Assembly: GCA_014885115.2 (NCBI GenBank)
Contig: WKLE02000687.1
Span: 1-49,293, forward strand
Direction: 5' to 3'
DNA from: Asterionellopsis glacialis
Taxonomy: Eukaryota > Bacillariophyta > Plagiogrammaphyceae > Rhaphoneidales > Asterionellopsidaceae
Length of the DNA stretch: 49,293 bases
Shown here: in pieces, positions 33,247-44,784 of the stretch
How the letters are laid out: each line of letters opens with the position of its first letter
Position numbering within the stretch: position 1 is the first letter of the stretch
Notes under the pieces: model-generated
What the model was told of the DNA's origin: nothing
Database searches by the model: none
The model's input: the letters and a program-made list of their open reading frames with translations, nothing else
Made by a program: the position numbers and the translations under genes

Positions 33247-33409
33247 TAGTATCAACCCACGGTAGGACTACCAAACAGACGAGACACTTCTCCCGCTCGG
33301 ATGTTGCATGGGTTATGAGTTTGCTGTATCGCTTGTAGAAAGAAATCTAGATATGAACAGAAGGGCAGACGAGAACGAAGAACAAGAAATAATAGTGTTA
33401 ATTTTGCTG

Positions 33410-33448
33410 ACGTCAGTCACGAATTATTTTTGTACTCGTGACTGACGT
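33410..33448. promoter_or_regulatory. 13-base inverted repeat carrying TGACGTCA/TGACGTAA
   Basis: Arms ACGTCAGTCACGA (33410-33422) and TCGTGACTGACGT (33436-33448) are perfectly complementary with a 13-base spacer. Each arm overlaps a bZIP core. About 560 bases upstream of the plastid M41-like gene. It could be a paired bZIP site or a cruciform. Function inferred. Confidence 0.45.
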
Positions 33449-34005
33449 AAGATCACATCCTGATCACATACTAGTACCAGGTACATCAGAGAAGAATAGT
33501 TCATGCGTGTAGACTGGATACCTTATTGAAAGTGTCTTCTTAACGTTACTTTTAATATGAAAACGAATGCCAGGTACTACCAAAAAGCCCGCAAAGAAAC
33601 GATCTTCTCTCCTGTATTATTATTTGCGCCTGCTGGTTTTATCTGCCGCGTGGGATCTTTTCTCTTGCGTTGGAGAACTGCTTGTTGGTATCTTTTGAGA
33701 ATTTGTTGGACGACTGCGTCACACTCTGCTGCACAGCTGTCATCCATCTACATCTGTCGGGACTAGATCATTGGCACCCTCCACCTCGCTCAGACTTGAT
33801 CCATCCCTCTTCAAATCGTTAAAGCGAATCAACTAGGACTGCATTGGTCAACGCGAGTGAGTCAACACCCACGTTAGAGAAACCAGAGTCAGCCGCCAAG
33901 ATAAATAATTTCTCAGTGCCCTATTTTTTCGATCTTCGCAAACGGTCACTCACATTCCCTGATATCATAATACAACAACAATATATTTATCAGAAAAAGT
34001 AAAGA

Positions 34006-35730
34006 ATGAAGTTTTGTGTGGCAAGTATTTTCTTCTCTGGAATACTCCTTCATGGCACGAAAGAAGTGAAAGCATTCATTCCAAAAAAGGTTGCCACTCT
34101 CACACGTGCACATACACCCAGTACGTTTCTCACTAAAGAAATTACTACTAGATCTTTGATTGCATCTACTCCTTCCACCACAACAACGAAACTATACATG
34201 TCTATGGATGATGATAATGATGCTACAAAGAATAATCAAGCAGAATTGCAAGAATTTGATAGTCTGCTTCAAGAAGGGAAACTTCGTAGTGCAAATCGAT
34301 ATTTAACAGATCATCCATCCATGGAAATATCATCGAAATCCGTGTGGAAAAATATTTTTGATGCTATTGAAATACGTACAAGTGAAGCAGAAGAAAATAG
34401 TAACAATTTTCGAGGTAACGGTGGTGATGATGAATTAGCAGAGTACCAACAAACTGCAGGTAATGGATCCGTCGAGTATCCATTGGAATCACCAGCACGT
34501 ACTGAAATGACAAACATGTACGCTTTGTTACAGAGTCGTGGTGATTTACGATTATATGGTAGTGCATCTTCATCATTATCGGATACTACTGCTGCTGCTG
34601 CTGCCCCAGCTGTGGGGGGGAGTCACATTGTTACACCAACATTGTTAGAACAAGTTACAGAACTACCCATGACAGCTCTTACACCCAAACCAACCAATAC
34701 ATTACTTATAGCTGGTGTAGTTGTGGCAGTTGTGGAAGGACTTATATCGCTCAATACAGGGATTGATTTGAACTTGTTGGTATGGGCAACTCTTACATTT
34801 GCATTTTTAGACAAATTAATATTGAATGGTGCATTATTTGAATCGGCATTAAAAATTGTATTACCTGGCATTCAAAAAAAAATAACACGGCATGAAGCTG
34901 GACATTTTTTATGTGCCTATCTCATGGGTTGTCCCGTTGAGGGGTGTGTACTATCCGCATGGGGTGCCCTACAGGATGCAAGGTTTGGTGGACGTAATCG
35001 TGCAAGTGTAAGTGCGGGTACATCCTTTTTTGACCCCATACTATCCAAACAAATTAATTCGTCTGTTGTGACACGATCCAGTATTGATCGATATTCGATT
35101 ATTGTCATGGGTGGAATTGCAGCAGAAGCACTTAATTTTGGTGGTGCAGATGGTGGTGCAGGTGATGAAGCTGCATTGGTTTCATTCTTATCGCAATTAA
35201 ATAGTGGTAGATCTACTACAACCAATGGACAGTCAGTATTACCACCCTGGAATGAAATATCAATTAAAAATCAAGCAAGATGGGGTGCTCTATCAGCTGT
35301 ATTACTGTTAAAGGAATACCGTCCAGCATATGAAGCCTTGGTAGATGCATTAGAACGTGGTGGTAACTTGGGTGATTGTATCTATGCTATTGAAAAGGCA
35401 GGTCGAGATAATAACTTGCAACCTTTAGAAAAACCGTTGGGGTATATTTTAGATCAAGGTCAATATGGCGAATGGGTGACAGAACTTCCACCGCAAGAAG
35501 AAGAGGAATTGTTAAGCTTAGGACCCTATTCTACTGCTATTGCCCAAGCTGAAAAAGAAGAACTAGGTACAGCATTAACATCAAACGTAGCAACTGTAAA
35601 GAAGGTAGATACTCGTTCACCAGAACAAATCATTCAAGAGACAGAAGAAGCGTTGCAGGAATATCGCAAATTGATGGAAGAAAAATTGCAAAGTATCGAT
35701 GAACAATTGAAAAATATGGATGATAGATAG
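34006..35730 (+). CDS. Plastid M41 (FtsH)-like metallopeptidase-fold protein without AAA domain
   Basis: 574 aa, one exon. The signal peptide (1-23) ends VKA with Phe24, the diatom plastid cleavage motif; a Thr/Ser-rich transit stretch follows. After a variable region (70-225), two hydrophobic segments (about 230-249 and 257-273) anchor it in a membrane. The zinc-binding HEAGH (296-300) follows, then GGIAAEALNFG...GG.GDE with a candidate third ligand D387. FtsH proteases have an AAA+ module before HEAGH; here there is none. Plants have similar AAA-less M41-like plastid proteins, so this is probably that group: a membrane protein of thylakoid or envelope, possibly a peptidase not driven by ATP, or a chaperone. 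The C-terminal coiled coil (EEALQEYRKLMEEKLQ) is typical. Confidence 0.85.
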   Translation: MKFCVASIFFSGILLHGTKEVKAFIPKKVATLTRAHTPSTFLTKEITTRSLIASTPSTTTTKLYMSMDDDNDATKNNQAELQEFDSLLQEGKLRSANRYLTDHPSMEISSKSVWKNIFDAIEIRTSEAEENSNNFRGNGGDDELAEYQQTAGNGSVEYPLESPARTEMTNMYALLQSRGDLRLYGSASSSLSDTTAAAAAPAVGGSHIVTPTLLEQVTELPMTALTPKPTNTLLIAGVVVAVVEGLISLNTGIDLNLLVWATLTFAFLDKLILNGALFESALKIVLPGIQKKITRHEAGHFLCAYLMGCPVEGCVLSAWGALQDARFGGRNRASVSAGTSFFDPILSKQINSSVVTRSSIDRYSIIVMGGIAAEALNFGGADGGAGDEAALVSFLSQLNSGRSTTTNGQSVLPPWNEISIKNQARWGALSAVLLLKEYRPAYEALVDALERGGNLGDCIYAIEKAGRDNNLQPLEKPLGYILDQGQYGEWVTELPPQEEEELLSLGPYSTAIAQAEKEELGTALTSNVATVKKVDTRSPEQIIQETEEALQEYRKLMEEKLQSIDEQLKNMDDR

Positions 35731-38059
35731 ACAGATGGATGGGTGGGTGGATGACTACAAATCCCATTATCGATATTTATGTGTGTATGTCATACTTGGT
35801 TTAGTCAGTACAGATCAATAACAAGCTAAACAATAGATAGAAGTGGGTGTGCAGTTTTAAATAGAAAAGTATAATACTTTATAAAAGGATTCCTGAGTCG
35901 TAAAATACACTATTAATTTCGATCGATATGCATGTGTTTTTTTAAATCAAAAAATAATTCTTCGTCAATAAACCTTTTGGTGTATAGTTGTGCATTGAGA
36001 CAGGAAATAGGATCATTATAATATCATGTTAGAACGGACAAACGCATTAGCATTTACATAGTAAACAGTACCCGACCACAACAAGCTTTTCATATGATTA
36101 ATAATAATAGAAACATGGTGGATCCTATTGCATCTCTCGGTTCTCCGTCATATTTTTGTTCTTCAATAAAATGCTGAACAAGTAACATGATCAAAACAAC
36201 TGGGAGTGTCAAGCCACCTTTTTTTTTCACGTCCGCGAGTTGAAGTTAACAGCAACACAGGATGGAATAAAGAGAGATTGGTGTTCAAGGTGCAACTTGC
36301 ATGATGGTTGGATGAACTTGAAGTTGATTTATCCCGTCATATAAAGAGAGTGATCCAATTCTTTGTTTAAATTCAAGAGAGACGATTACTGACACATGCG
36401 TTCAAGTTCTTATTCAAGCTTGCTGAAATATGCTTGTTTAGATAATTTAAAAAATACTGTTCTATTTTTTCACTTCAACCAATTAGATTTTCAATGCAGT
36501 ATCACAATTCTTTTAAAATTGATTGGAACAGAGTAATTATTGTGAAATCGAAATACCTGAGATTTGTCTTCCTATCCTATTTCAACAAAAGTGAAACAAA
36601 AATAATGTACGGTGTATGCTTTAAACCACTCTTTGTATCAATCAAATATCTGTTGTTTTCTGGCATGTGTCTTTGCAAAAAAGTACAGAAATTATATGAA
36701 AACTCGATTGAATACGGTACTACCGGTACTGTAACAGCTTTTTTTTTTTAAGTACATCTACCACAGTACTTCCCATTAATAAAGACTTCGGTATTGATGA
36801 CGTGGTCTTTGATATCTCGAATCTGTCGATTGATTTAGCCAATGACTAGATGCCTGCCGGAATAGTATAATTTGAAGAGTCGTTTATCACTCGCCAGAGG
36901 CAAGCAAAACATCACGCCGGTCATGACTTGCAAAAGAACTCATTCTATACATACAGGTTCTATCTGTATTATATTTAAGTGATTCTTATTTATTGGCGTT
37001 TGATTAAGAATATGATGTAGTATGAATAGTAGGAGGACGAGTAATAGGCGGAGCTGACAAGATTAAAAAAAAGAGGGATGAAGAGGAATCTGAGGGGGCT
37101 CTCTCTAGAGCTACTAGAGGACTTCCTTTTTTTGTTGAGTCGTTCCGTCCGTCAATGATGCAGTTTTGATGATGACATCATGAAAATCACTTAGTTCAGT
37201 GTTAGATGACAGCCGTACACGTCATCAATCTTGAAGGATCTCTGATCATGACAGTCTTATTCTTGAATGAAAATTACTGTATCACAAATACTAATTAAGT
37301 CGGCCGGAAAAACAGATGATGGAGAATCGATTCTTATTCAGATTGCACAAAAGGAAGATTCTTCAGAAAACGCTAGAGAGTCACACTCATAGTTCTACTT
37401 CAAAAAGTTTTCAGAATTTTCTACATTGTACTGAGGGTACAAAAGTAAAACCAATAGAAATTGTGTTCCGAATAAGCTTAATGAAGTTTACCGGTATGCA
37501 AGATGTAATACCTGTACGTATGTAGGACCACCACAGAAAAGTGTAAGACAGTTGGCTCTACTAAAACTCTATACAAAACTACTACTAATACGATGTATCA
37601 ACTAGTAAGTACCCAGTCCTTGGAAGTAGGTACAGTTTTCTATAATATTGGGGGGAAGTGTTCTACTGTACCAGGTACTGTAAGACTTGGGATTGGTACA
37701 GGTAGTTGCATAGAGGCAACTGCCTGTATTGAAATCCTACTTATTTTATTCTTTTTCAACGGAGGAATTCTAAATAGTTACTGTGAAAAATCCATACAGA
37801 TGATTTAAACCAATGAAATTTTTTCCGTCAAATGTTTCAGCTTCAACTTGACTCGGCCTTGAAGTTACTATTTTCACTCCTAAAAATTCGTCTTATTCAA
37901 TCTCAGAGCTGGGAGCTGAAGTCAAAATTGTGAAGAGTTAAAAAGTGCCAGTTGAACAGTCATCCATTTCTCCTCCATTCACAAATAATTATTTGTTATA
38001 ATATATTCCTAGTCCTTCTCGTTGTACACATCACAGCATCGTGAATTTAGAACCTAACA
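35731..38059. other. 2.3 kb spacer, no gene supported
   Basis: AT-rich. Contains CTCTAGAG (37103-37110) and a GTACCAGGTAC site (37670). The ORFs at 36494, 37316 and 37593 are short and have no family. Confidence 0.45.
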
Positions 38060-38644
38060 ATGGCAAACCCTTTGGTCAAAGTATTGTTCAATTACCCCAC
38101 TGAATCCGCGCATCAAATGGTGAACGAAAAGAGTATTTCCATCTCCAAGGATTTGAAAACTTCGTTTCCTTGTGATCATGACGAAGATTCGTGTGCGTCT
38201 TCGCCCTCTCCAAGCATTCCTATCCGCCATCATATTCCTCGAACAGCTTCTGAAATTCAACTTCACGAAGATGAAGCAGTTGCTGATTACAGAGACTACT
38301 GCATGTATTACCGAATCGTGAAGGGGATCTCCAATAAAACTAACCTTCAGAACCAGTCACACCGATCCCACGCAGCCGCAGAAGAAGAAGAAACTCTTCG
38401 GAATCTTACTCGCACAAGACTAACAATTCCTACCGCAAGTCCTCTACAAGAAGACCTTGAAGAAGAAGATTATTCAAGCATACCATGTCATCAGCGAAAC
38501 TTCATTCCAAGTTTCGAAACAGGAGGTGGCATTGATCGCCTTGACTCTTTAGCAGATGATTTTGCCTTTTCATACGGATATGAAAATGACAGCATCGAGC
38601 CTATATCTGATCATGATGATGCTATCTTTGATTTGGACATTTGA
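38060..38644 (+). CDS. RTASEIQL-family protein, copy 2 (function unknown)
   Basis: 194 aa, one exon. Paralog of the gene at 30757-31404: same core block, similar flanking segments, and an acidic end finishing FDLDI. The N-terminal part (MANPLVKVLFNYPTESA) differs. There is a Ser/Pro spacer before the core and a Glu-rich stretch after it. No signal peptide or membrane segment. The two genes are on opposite strands with the M41-like gene between them. Confidence 0.75.
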   Translation: MANPLVKVLFNYPTESAHQMVNEKSISISKDLKTSFPCDHDEDSCASSPSPSIPIRHHIPRTASEIQLHEDEAVADYRDYCMYYRIVKGISNKTNLQNQSHRSHAAAEEEETLRNLTRTRLTIPTASPLQEDLEEEDYSSIPCHQRNFIPSFETGGGIDRLDSLADDFAFSYGYENDSIEPISDHDDAIFDLDI

Positions 38645-40342
38645 AACTACCTTTCTTCAAGAAGGCAAAACGCTATAATAACATGCATTCTTGTACCGCT
38701 ATATTCCTTCCATTTGCAAACGTGCAAGCAAGCTAATTGGAATACAAATGCTTCTCTGCATAAGAAGCCACTACTTTTTTGACGCACAACATTTCTCTAA
38801 AATTTATGAACAATTAGTGTTTATTACATTGACATGAATAGAATCACCAATTCAACTTTTAGAAAAGAGAGTTTAGCAATATCATATTTTTGGCAATAGA
38901 AAATAGATTTTAACAAGTTTTTAGAATCATAAATATCTCATTACGCATACCATAAAAGTTTAGCTAAAAAATCGAATGCACCATGAGACTTCTTCCGATA
39001 GGAGGGGGGGTGGATCAGAGCTAGGAGTTCGGATTTTATTCTGACAATAAGCGGTAAAAGTGTCACATGCGACTCAAATAATTCATTCAAATACAGTGTC
39101 ATTGTGGTGTCTTCATGGTGTCAAGTTTCACGATTTAGACCTTTTCTGTAGGTTCTACAACATACACAGTACTGTTGATGCTACTCCAAAACTGTTCGGA
39201 AGGAAGATGGAATAGAATTTAATCTTCCTACCTTCAAGTGAGAATTAATGAATGCGTCATTGATTTAACAGGTATGGTTTCAATATGTGTTTTACTTCAA
39301 ATTTTAGTACTCCAGAAAAAATAAAGGGCGATATATACCTGGTTGCCATTGAAAACTTCTGATTTGCTGTTTCAATACATACATTATTCGGATGATATCA
39401 CCAGTCGCTCATCCAATCAGGATCCTTAGAAGAAATTTCACTGGTTAGATCGAAGATTATCCACAAATCAATTTCCACTAAAAACAATATAAAAAATACA
39501 GAGGGTACGAGTACAGTAAAGTTATACACACATTCAGAACCGCCGGGATATCACAGAGAACATCTTCTGCCGTATCTCCCGTTCCACTGCTCCGAGCGAC
39601 TGCTAAGAGCCGTTCAATTTTTTAGAGAATGACGTGTGAGTTTGAAATACAGAGTATGTTGGATCAACGGTTCAGGCTTCTTACCTATGGGGAGTGTCGT
39701 ACAACAGTTTTACTGGTGTATGCGTAGTCTACATTACCACTAGAGGAGTCGGTTCCCCATGGATTTGGCGCACCTCCAATGAACGTCAATTTTTACGTAT
39801 TTTTAGTCCAATGACATTTATTTCGAGTTGGCGCACGCAACTTTCGAACTTCGTCTGGCTGTCAACTAATGTTTTCCTCCAATGAAATTGTTTTCCTTTT
39901 CTCTCCCTGCCTATATATTATTTTGGCACACCTCTTTCTCTTCGAGCTCTCTCTGAAAGAATTTGTTTTGCTTCAACATTTGCTTCAACAGAATGCATGG
40001 AGCCTTGAAACACACACAATAAATACTGAATTGGTTTCATACTTATTCATTTCTTAACTAAATATTATTTCATCGTGAGACAAGTATATATTCATTAAGA
40101 GGATATTACCCCATGTGCAGACCATACAGCCTTAAGTGAATTTCATGAAGGTACTATTTATGATAATTATTGATAGCCCCTAATATCTGAGTTTGAAAAA
40201 ATCAGCCTCAATGGAAAACATATGGAACAAAAAGACCTGGAAATCTATACAATTTTGGTATTGCTCTTTCTGCAGTCAATATGACCTTAATTCTGGCATC
40301 CACCTATACTTGTACATTCAGGTAATAGTGTCCAAGTACCAA
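38645..40342. other. Spacer, no gene supported
   Basis: 1.7 kb of AT-rich DNA with ORFs under 65 codons. The right end borders the piggyBac-like remnant. Confidence 0.45.
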
Positions 40343-40362
40343 TTGTCCTCAGCTGAGGACAA
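40343..40362. repeat. 20-base perfect palindrome
   Basis: TTGTCCTCAGCTGAGGACAA is fully self-complementary. It lies about 150 bases before the transposase remnant, so it may belong to that element's end, but no partner was found. Confidence 0.7.
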
Positions 40363-40496
40363 ATTTGACCCCCCTGTTCTTTTTTTGACCAATCATATTT
40401 GGCCAAATGGGATGCTTCCATTGTGTTCTCCATGAAAAGTACTGTCTTGGCCGAGCTTCTTGAAGTTTAATCTTGATCTGAACACCCTTATTTTTT

Positions 40497-41950
40497 TTGC
40501 CTACTATTGTGCATGCGCTTGCTGTCATTGTGCAAATTTGGTGTCAAAATGCACCCCCGGCACTGATCATGGTGCTGTCAATGATGGTAATTGATGCCAG
40601 AAAGACAGTTGGAGGTCGTGTTACTGCAAAGGCCATTCACATTACTAATGAGAGCAAGTGCAAGCAATGGTATGGGACAAATGCAAAGACAAAGTGGTTG
40701 ATATGTGTGGTTTCTCAAATGCAACATGAATGTCTTGATCATCCTGGTGCCAGGGGTTCCACATTTGTGGAGGTGTCACAAAGATTGGAAAACTCAACCT
40801 ATGTTCAGTGAAGGAAGCTCCAGCACCTGGAGCAGTGCAGGACCAATCCATAGCTGTGTCAACAGCACCAGCAGGACCAGAAGCACCAGCAGTGGTAGTG
40901 GCAGTTGCTCCAGGGACAGAAGTAGCACCACCACTGGTGACTACACCAGTTCTGAATAGAACATCAACTGTTCCTGTTCATGTGCAACAGTCAGTTACAA
41001 CTGCTTCCACTGTCAACAACTCTGGAATGCCACAAGTTGAAACAGTGGTAGAAGGGGGGGGGAAGGTACACACACGAAGTATAAGTAACAATGCAACAAG
41101 TACTGTACCTGTTCCTGAAATGACTTTGGACAATGATGACAATGATACAAATGCAACAACTCCATCTCCTATGGTAGTAGCTCACGGTTTTAATTAGTAT
41201 AAGAATGATGATGAAGCAAGAAAGAATGTGAATGGTTCCTTTCCATGAAAAGAGTGGGTTTTACGTTCACCAATTGGAGATCTGTTGCGTCAAGATTCTG
41301 ACCTGCAAGGATGCATATCTAGATTGGATTACTTTTGTACTTGTTTCCTCCAACTCAACTAACTCTTATTTGTACCTTAACCAACAGAGAACTAGAAGAA
41401 CAAGGTTTGAAAGCTATAACAAAAGGTGAGTTCATTAAATTTTGTGGGGTTACTATGCTTTTAACCACAAGATTTTAATTGAATTCCCATAGAAATTTGT
41501 GGAGCCATACTTTTTTGTATAAATACTTTCCAGCACCAGCCTTTGGGAAAATGGGTATGAAACGACATAGATTTGAAGAACTCATGTGGCTTTTATGTTT
41601 TAGTGACCAGCAAAAGGAAAGACCAGAGACGATCACATCCAAAGAGTACAGATGGAAATGTGTTGATGATGTTGTTACTAATGTTAACAAACACCGTGAG
41701 GAGTTCTTTTTGCCATCTGACTTAATATGCATCAATGAATCAATAAGTAGGTGGTATGGCCAAGGTGGTCATTGGATTAATCATGGATTGCCTATGTACA
41801 TTGTCCCCAAGGTGTAAAAAAACTGACACTTGGTGCATTGGTCATTGGATCTGAGCATGCAATCTACACACAAAAAAGACAATGAGATTGACAATGATCC
41901 AACTTTTGTTGACAACTGTGTCTCAAAAATAAACCTGAAACAGCGATCAA
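40497..41950 (+). pseudogene. piggyBac-like (DDE_Tnp_1_7) transposase remnant
   Basis: Broken into at least three frames. The first (40497-40811) carries a degraded N-terminal part. A Pro/Val/Ala-rich linker follows (40808-41197). The frame then continues through VNGSFP.KEWVLRSPIGDLL and meets stops. The clearest part is 41479-41817: a Tyr-Phe-Pro-Ala-Pro stretch, GMKRHRFEELMWLLCFSDQQKERP, then NESISRWYGQGGHWIN, matching the conserved region of piggyBac-like transposases around the catalytic Asp. Here an Asn stands where (V)DES is usual, and a stop follows GLPMYIVPKV. Later frames are full of stops. The element is inactive. Target TTAA duplications and terminal repeats were not found. Confidence 0.7.
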
Positions 41951-42566
41951 CCCATATTACTAATCAAACAACAAATTCCTGATCATTTGACACTATGGTA
42001 ATGAAGAGAGAGTAAGAAATGGTTTGTTGTCATGTTTTGTTTAGAGACATCAACATTTTTTGGTCTCCCTTTGTCATCTATTTGATCCTATCCTCAACAA
42101 AAGATAAGGTGTAAGAGTACAAATATAATTCTAACCTTAAACAAAGAAAGTATTTTTTTTCAAACTATTTCATAAAAATGTTTGTCTGTTGTATGACAAA
42201 GTGTATTTTTGAATTGTATATGTTAGTGCAGAGTAAAAACACTTTGAACCTGACACTTTGCAAATGGGTTATGTGGTGAAGCCAAGGGAAAGTGTCAGGT
42301 TCAAACTGCATATGTTGCGGTTTCTCATCCATTTTCTTCCTCTTGAGGTGTAATTCTTGATTCCCCCCCCTCCTTATCACCCCTAAGCCTTCTTTACTAC
42401 CAGGTTGTTGATTGATGTGTTCTTCAAATGAGATGTTCCAGCCATAGGTGGCCCATCTCTGTACCAGGCTGTGACTTTACAGGTCCAGTCAGAGTAATCA
42501 GACCACAAAAAATTTCTACAGTAAAATATTGAAAGTTGGCCATTAACAGATAATGCAAATGAGACC

Positions 42567-42607
42567 ATATGGTCAGATTCTATGGAAACCAAGGAATCTG
42601 ACCATAT
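42567..42607. repeat. 14-base perfect hairpin
   Basis: Arms ATATGGTCAGATTC (42567-42580) and GAATCTGACCATAT (42594-42607) with a 13-base loop. Loop length equals that of the 33410 inverted repeat. Confidence 0.75.
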
Positions 42608-43036
42608 ATTCACATGTATCATTTGTCCAGGCTAGTTCTGAGCATGGTGTACTGCAGTTTATGACATATTGTGACTCTTCTGCATCTTTGTTTGTCATTG
42701 TGACACATGAAACCTCAGGATGCACGCCAGCCCATTCTTTTCTCTTGTAGCATGTCCTGTAGAAATTGTACCAAAGTAAAAATTGAAATTTTGCACCCCC
42801 CAATTTTTGGGCAAGATAAAATGCAACATAAAGTATGCAACAAGAAACAGGAATTGTCACCATGGGCCATCCTCACAAAGGGCGCATTGGGTCCTACCAA
42901 AAGGCGGGTACCAACCACTCAAGGACCAAGCAGTTGCCAAGGAAGACAGAGGTGAAGGTGCATCACAATAATAGTGACAATTCCATTGGTAATAGTGTGT
43001 CAGTAGAGTCATCCTTGACAATCAACAAAATGCAAA

Positions 43037-43285
43037 TTGATAACACCAAATCCTACAACAAAGATGAATGCTGCTACTACTTCCTCACCACCCACATCAT
43101 CAAGCATCACAACACCAACTGCTGTTTGTCCTCCCTCACCCTTAATTCAAAATGGAAGAACTATTGTATTGTCTGGTGGTAGTGATCTTCTTGCAATGTC
43201 ACAAAAACAACAAGAAGAACTTTTTACATACAACAAGGCAGGAAAAAGACATAGTAATGCTGCTATGAGAAAGGCCAAGTCCTGA
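43037..43285 (+). pseudogene. Possible broken ORF in the decayed region
   Basis: 82 codons; Thr/Ser/Pro-rich start, then a more protein-like end (AMSQKQQEELFTYNKAGKRHSNAAMRKAKS is spread over the last third). An open frame in a different phase precedes it (42835-43182), suggesting a frameshift. Family unknown. Confidence 0.2.
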
Positions 43286-43420
43286 GCATGGAGTCAGATG
43301 AAGAGTAAAATAAAACATTACATAATAAACATACAAAAGTATATTCTGTTTGATTGTTGAGTGTGATGATTGTAGCTTTTTGGTTATTATTGTATCATAC
43401 ATCATTGTTGAGTCATTGGT

Positions 43421-43490
43421 TTGTAAATTTGATACACAAAAGTTGTGACTAATACTTTTTGGCAAAACCTGTCAGATTTAAACAACTGAG
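43421..43490 (+). repeat. Imperfect direct repeat A, copy 1
   Basis: Shares TTGTAAATTT, CACAAAGTTGTG-like and TACTTTTTGGCAAAA blocks with 43606-43674, ending TTTAAACAAC. Confidence 0.7.
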
Positions 43491-43605
43491 GATGCATTCA
43501 AAAGGGCAAAAAAAGCTCCTTTGACTGATGTAGTTTGAGCTGTGAGCACCTGATACAGCTCATGAGCCAGCTGCTTCAATGTCATTGTCTTCAAAAATTA
43601 AAATC

Positions 43606-43674
43606 TTGTAAATTTCATCCACAAAGTTGTGTCTAGTACTTTTTGGCAAAAACCATCAAATTTAAACAACAGAG
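43606..43674 (+). repeat. Imperfect direct repeat A, copy 2
   Basis: Second copy of repeat A, about 185 bases downstream of the first and in the same orientation. Confidence 0.7.
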
Positions 43675-44680
43675 TTTGTGAACTGACCACTTCAATGCCA
43701 TTGTTGGGTGTGATGTGTAACATTTTTTGTGCAGTGTTTTTTTGTGTAATTTTTGCGGGATTTTTGTTGGTCAAAAATTTGTTCTGTGAAAAGAGAGCAA
43801 TTCCAAAAATTGGGGAGGCAAGTTTATATAACTTTATATTCTAATCCATATAGTATACATGTATTATAGGAATGAAAAAATGTATGTAGCCTCTACAGCA
43901 GAATTGTCACTAGCTGGGCCACCTGCAGCTGGAACATCTCTAATACTCAAATGGTCTTAAAAGTCATCTTTGGCATGTTCAAAGTAAAGGTACACATTCC
44001 TGACTTCCTTCAAGATCCTGGTTGGGATTTCAAATCCTTCTTGTTGTGGTGGGGGTCTCAGCACCAGCCCAGCAGATGGTGGACTCACCACATTGTTATG
44101 GGTACAATGTTTTTTGGGCTGGTGGGGAGAGCCCTTCCTGCCCCCTAATAACCGTAGCATTTTGACCATTGCCAATCAGTCTGTTTTCAGAAAAAGAAAA
44201 GTGGGTGCTGTGTGGTAATATTTTCAAAAGAGCAGCAAAGAAGGATTCTTTCCAATGTGATCTGTCTTGACTCCGGGGTTCCCATTTCTACTTGATAATG
44301 GTTGTGACTGGAGTCTACTGTTTTCTATACACTGTACATACAATGAGTTTTAAAACACATTTGGTGTTCATATTGCCATTTGACTCAAAAGGTACCAAAA
44401 AAATTGATAAATATATAAGCAAAATATGAACGTATTTTTTGGAGTGCAGGTGGACACACAGTGTTAAGATGGAACCATTGACGGACTTGGGACTTTGGAC
44501 GTACTGATACACAACACATATTAATATAATGTCCTTGATCCTTTAGCAACCTGAAAGCCTTTGGTGCAGATGATTCAAAGAATGTCTTTGAGATACAATA
44601 GACCCTGCAGCCTATTCACTTTTGCACCCTGTGTAAATCTAAGGTATATATCCTTACATATTTGATATATATTTCATTTT

Positions 44681-44775
44681 AAATCCTTTGGAGTGGAATT
44701 AGTCATAATGGCAGTACATAAGAACTATGTTTCCCCACCAATCCCATAAACTGTCCTTTTTTCAGATTGTACATT
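44681..44775 (+). repeat. Imperfect direct repeat B, copy 1
   Basis: Begins AATCCTTTGG and contains TTAGTCATAA and CAATCCCATAAAC; matched by 44785-44881 at an offset of 104 bases. Confidence 0.75.
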
Positions 44776-44784
44776 ATTTTATTT

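Larger units (their letters stand above)
31405..34005. other. 2.6 kb spacer with one possible exon
   Basis: AT-rich. It contains a possible terminal exon on the minus strand (32145-32330), a 14-base palindrome (33233-33246), an inverted repeat with CRE-like cores (33410-33448) and a GTACCAGGTAC site (33474). Other ORFs are under 85 codons and unsupported. Confidence 0.4.
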
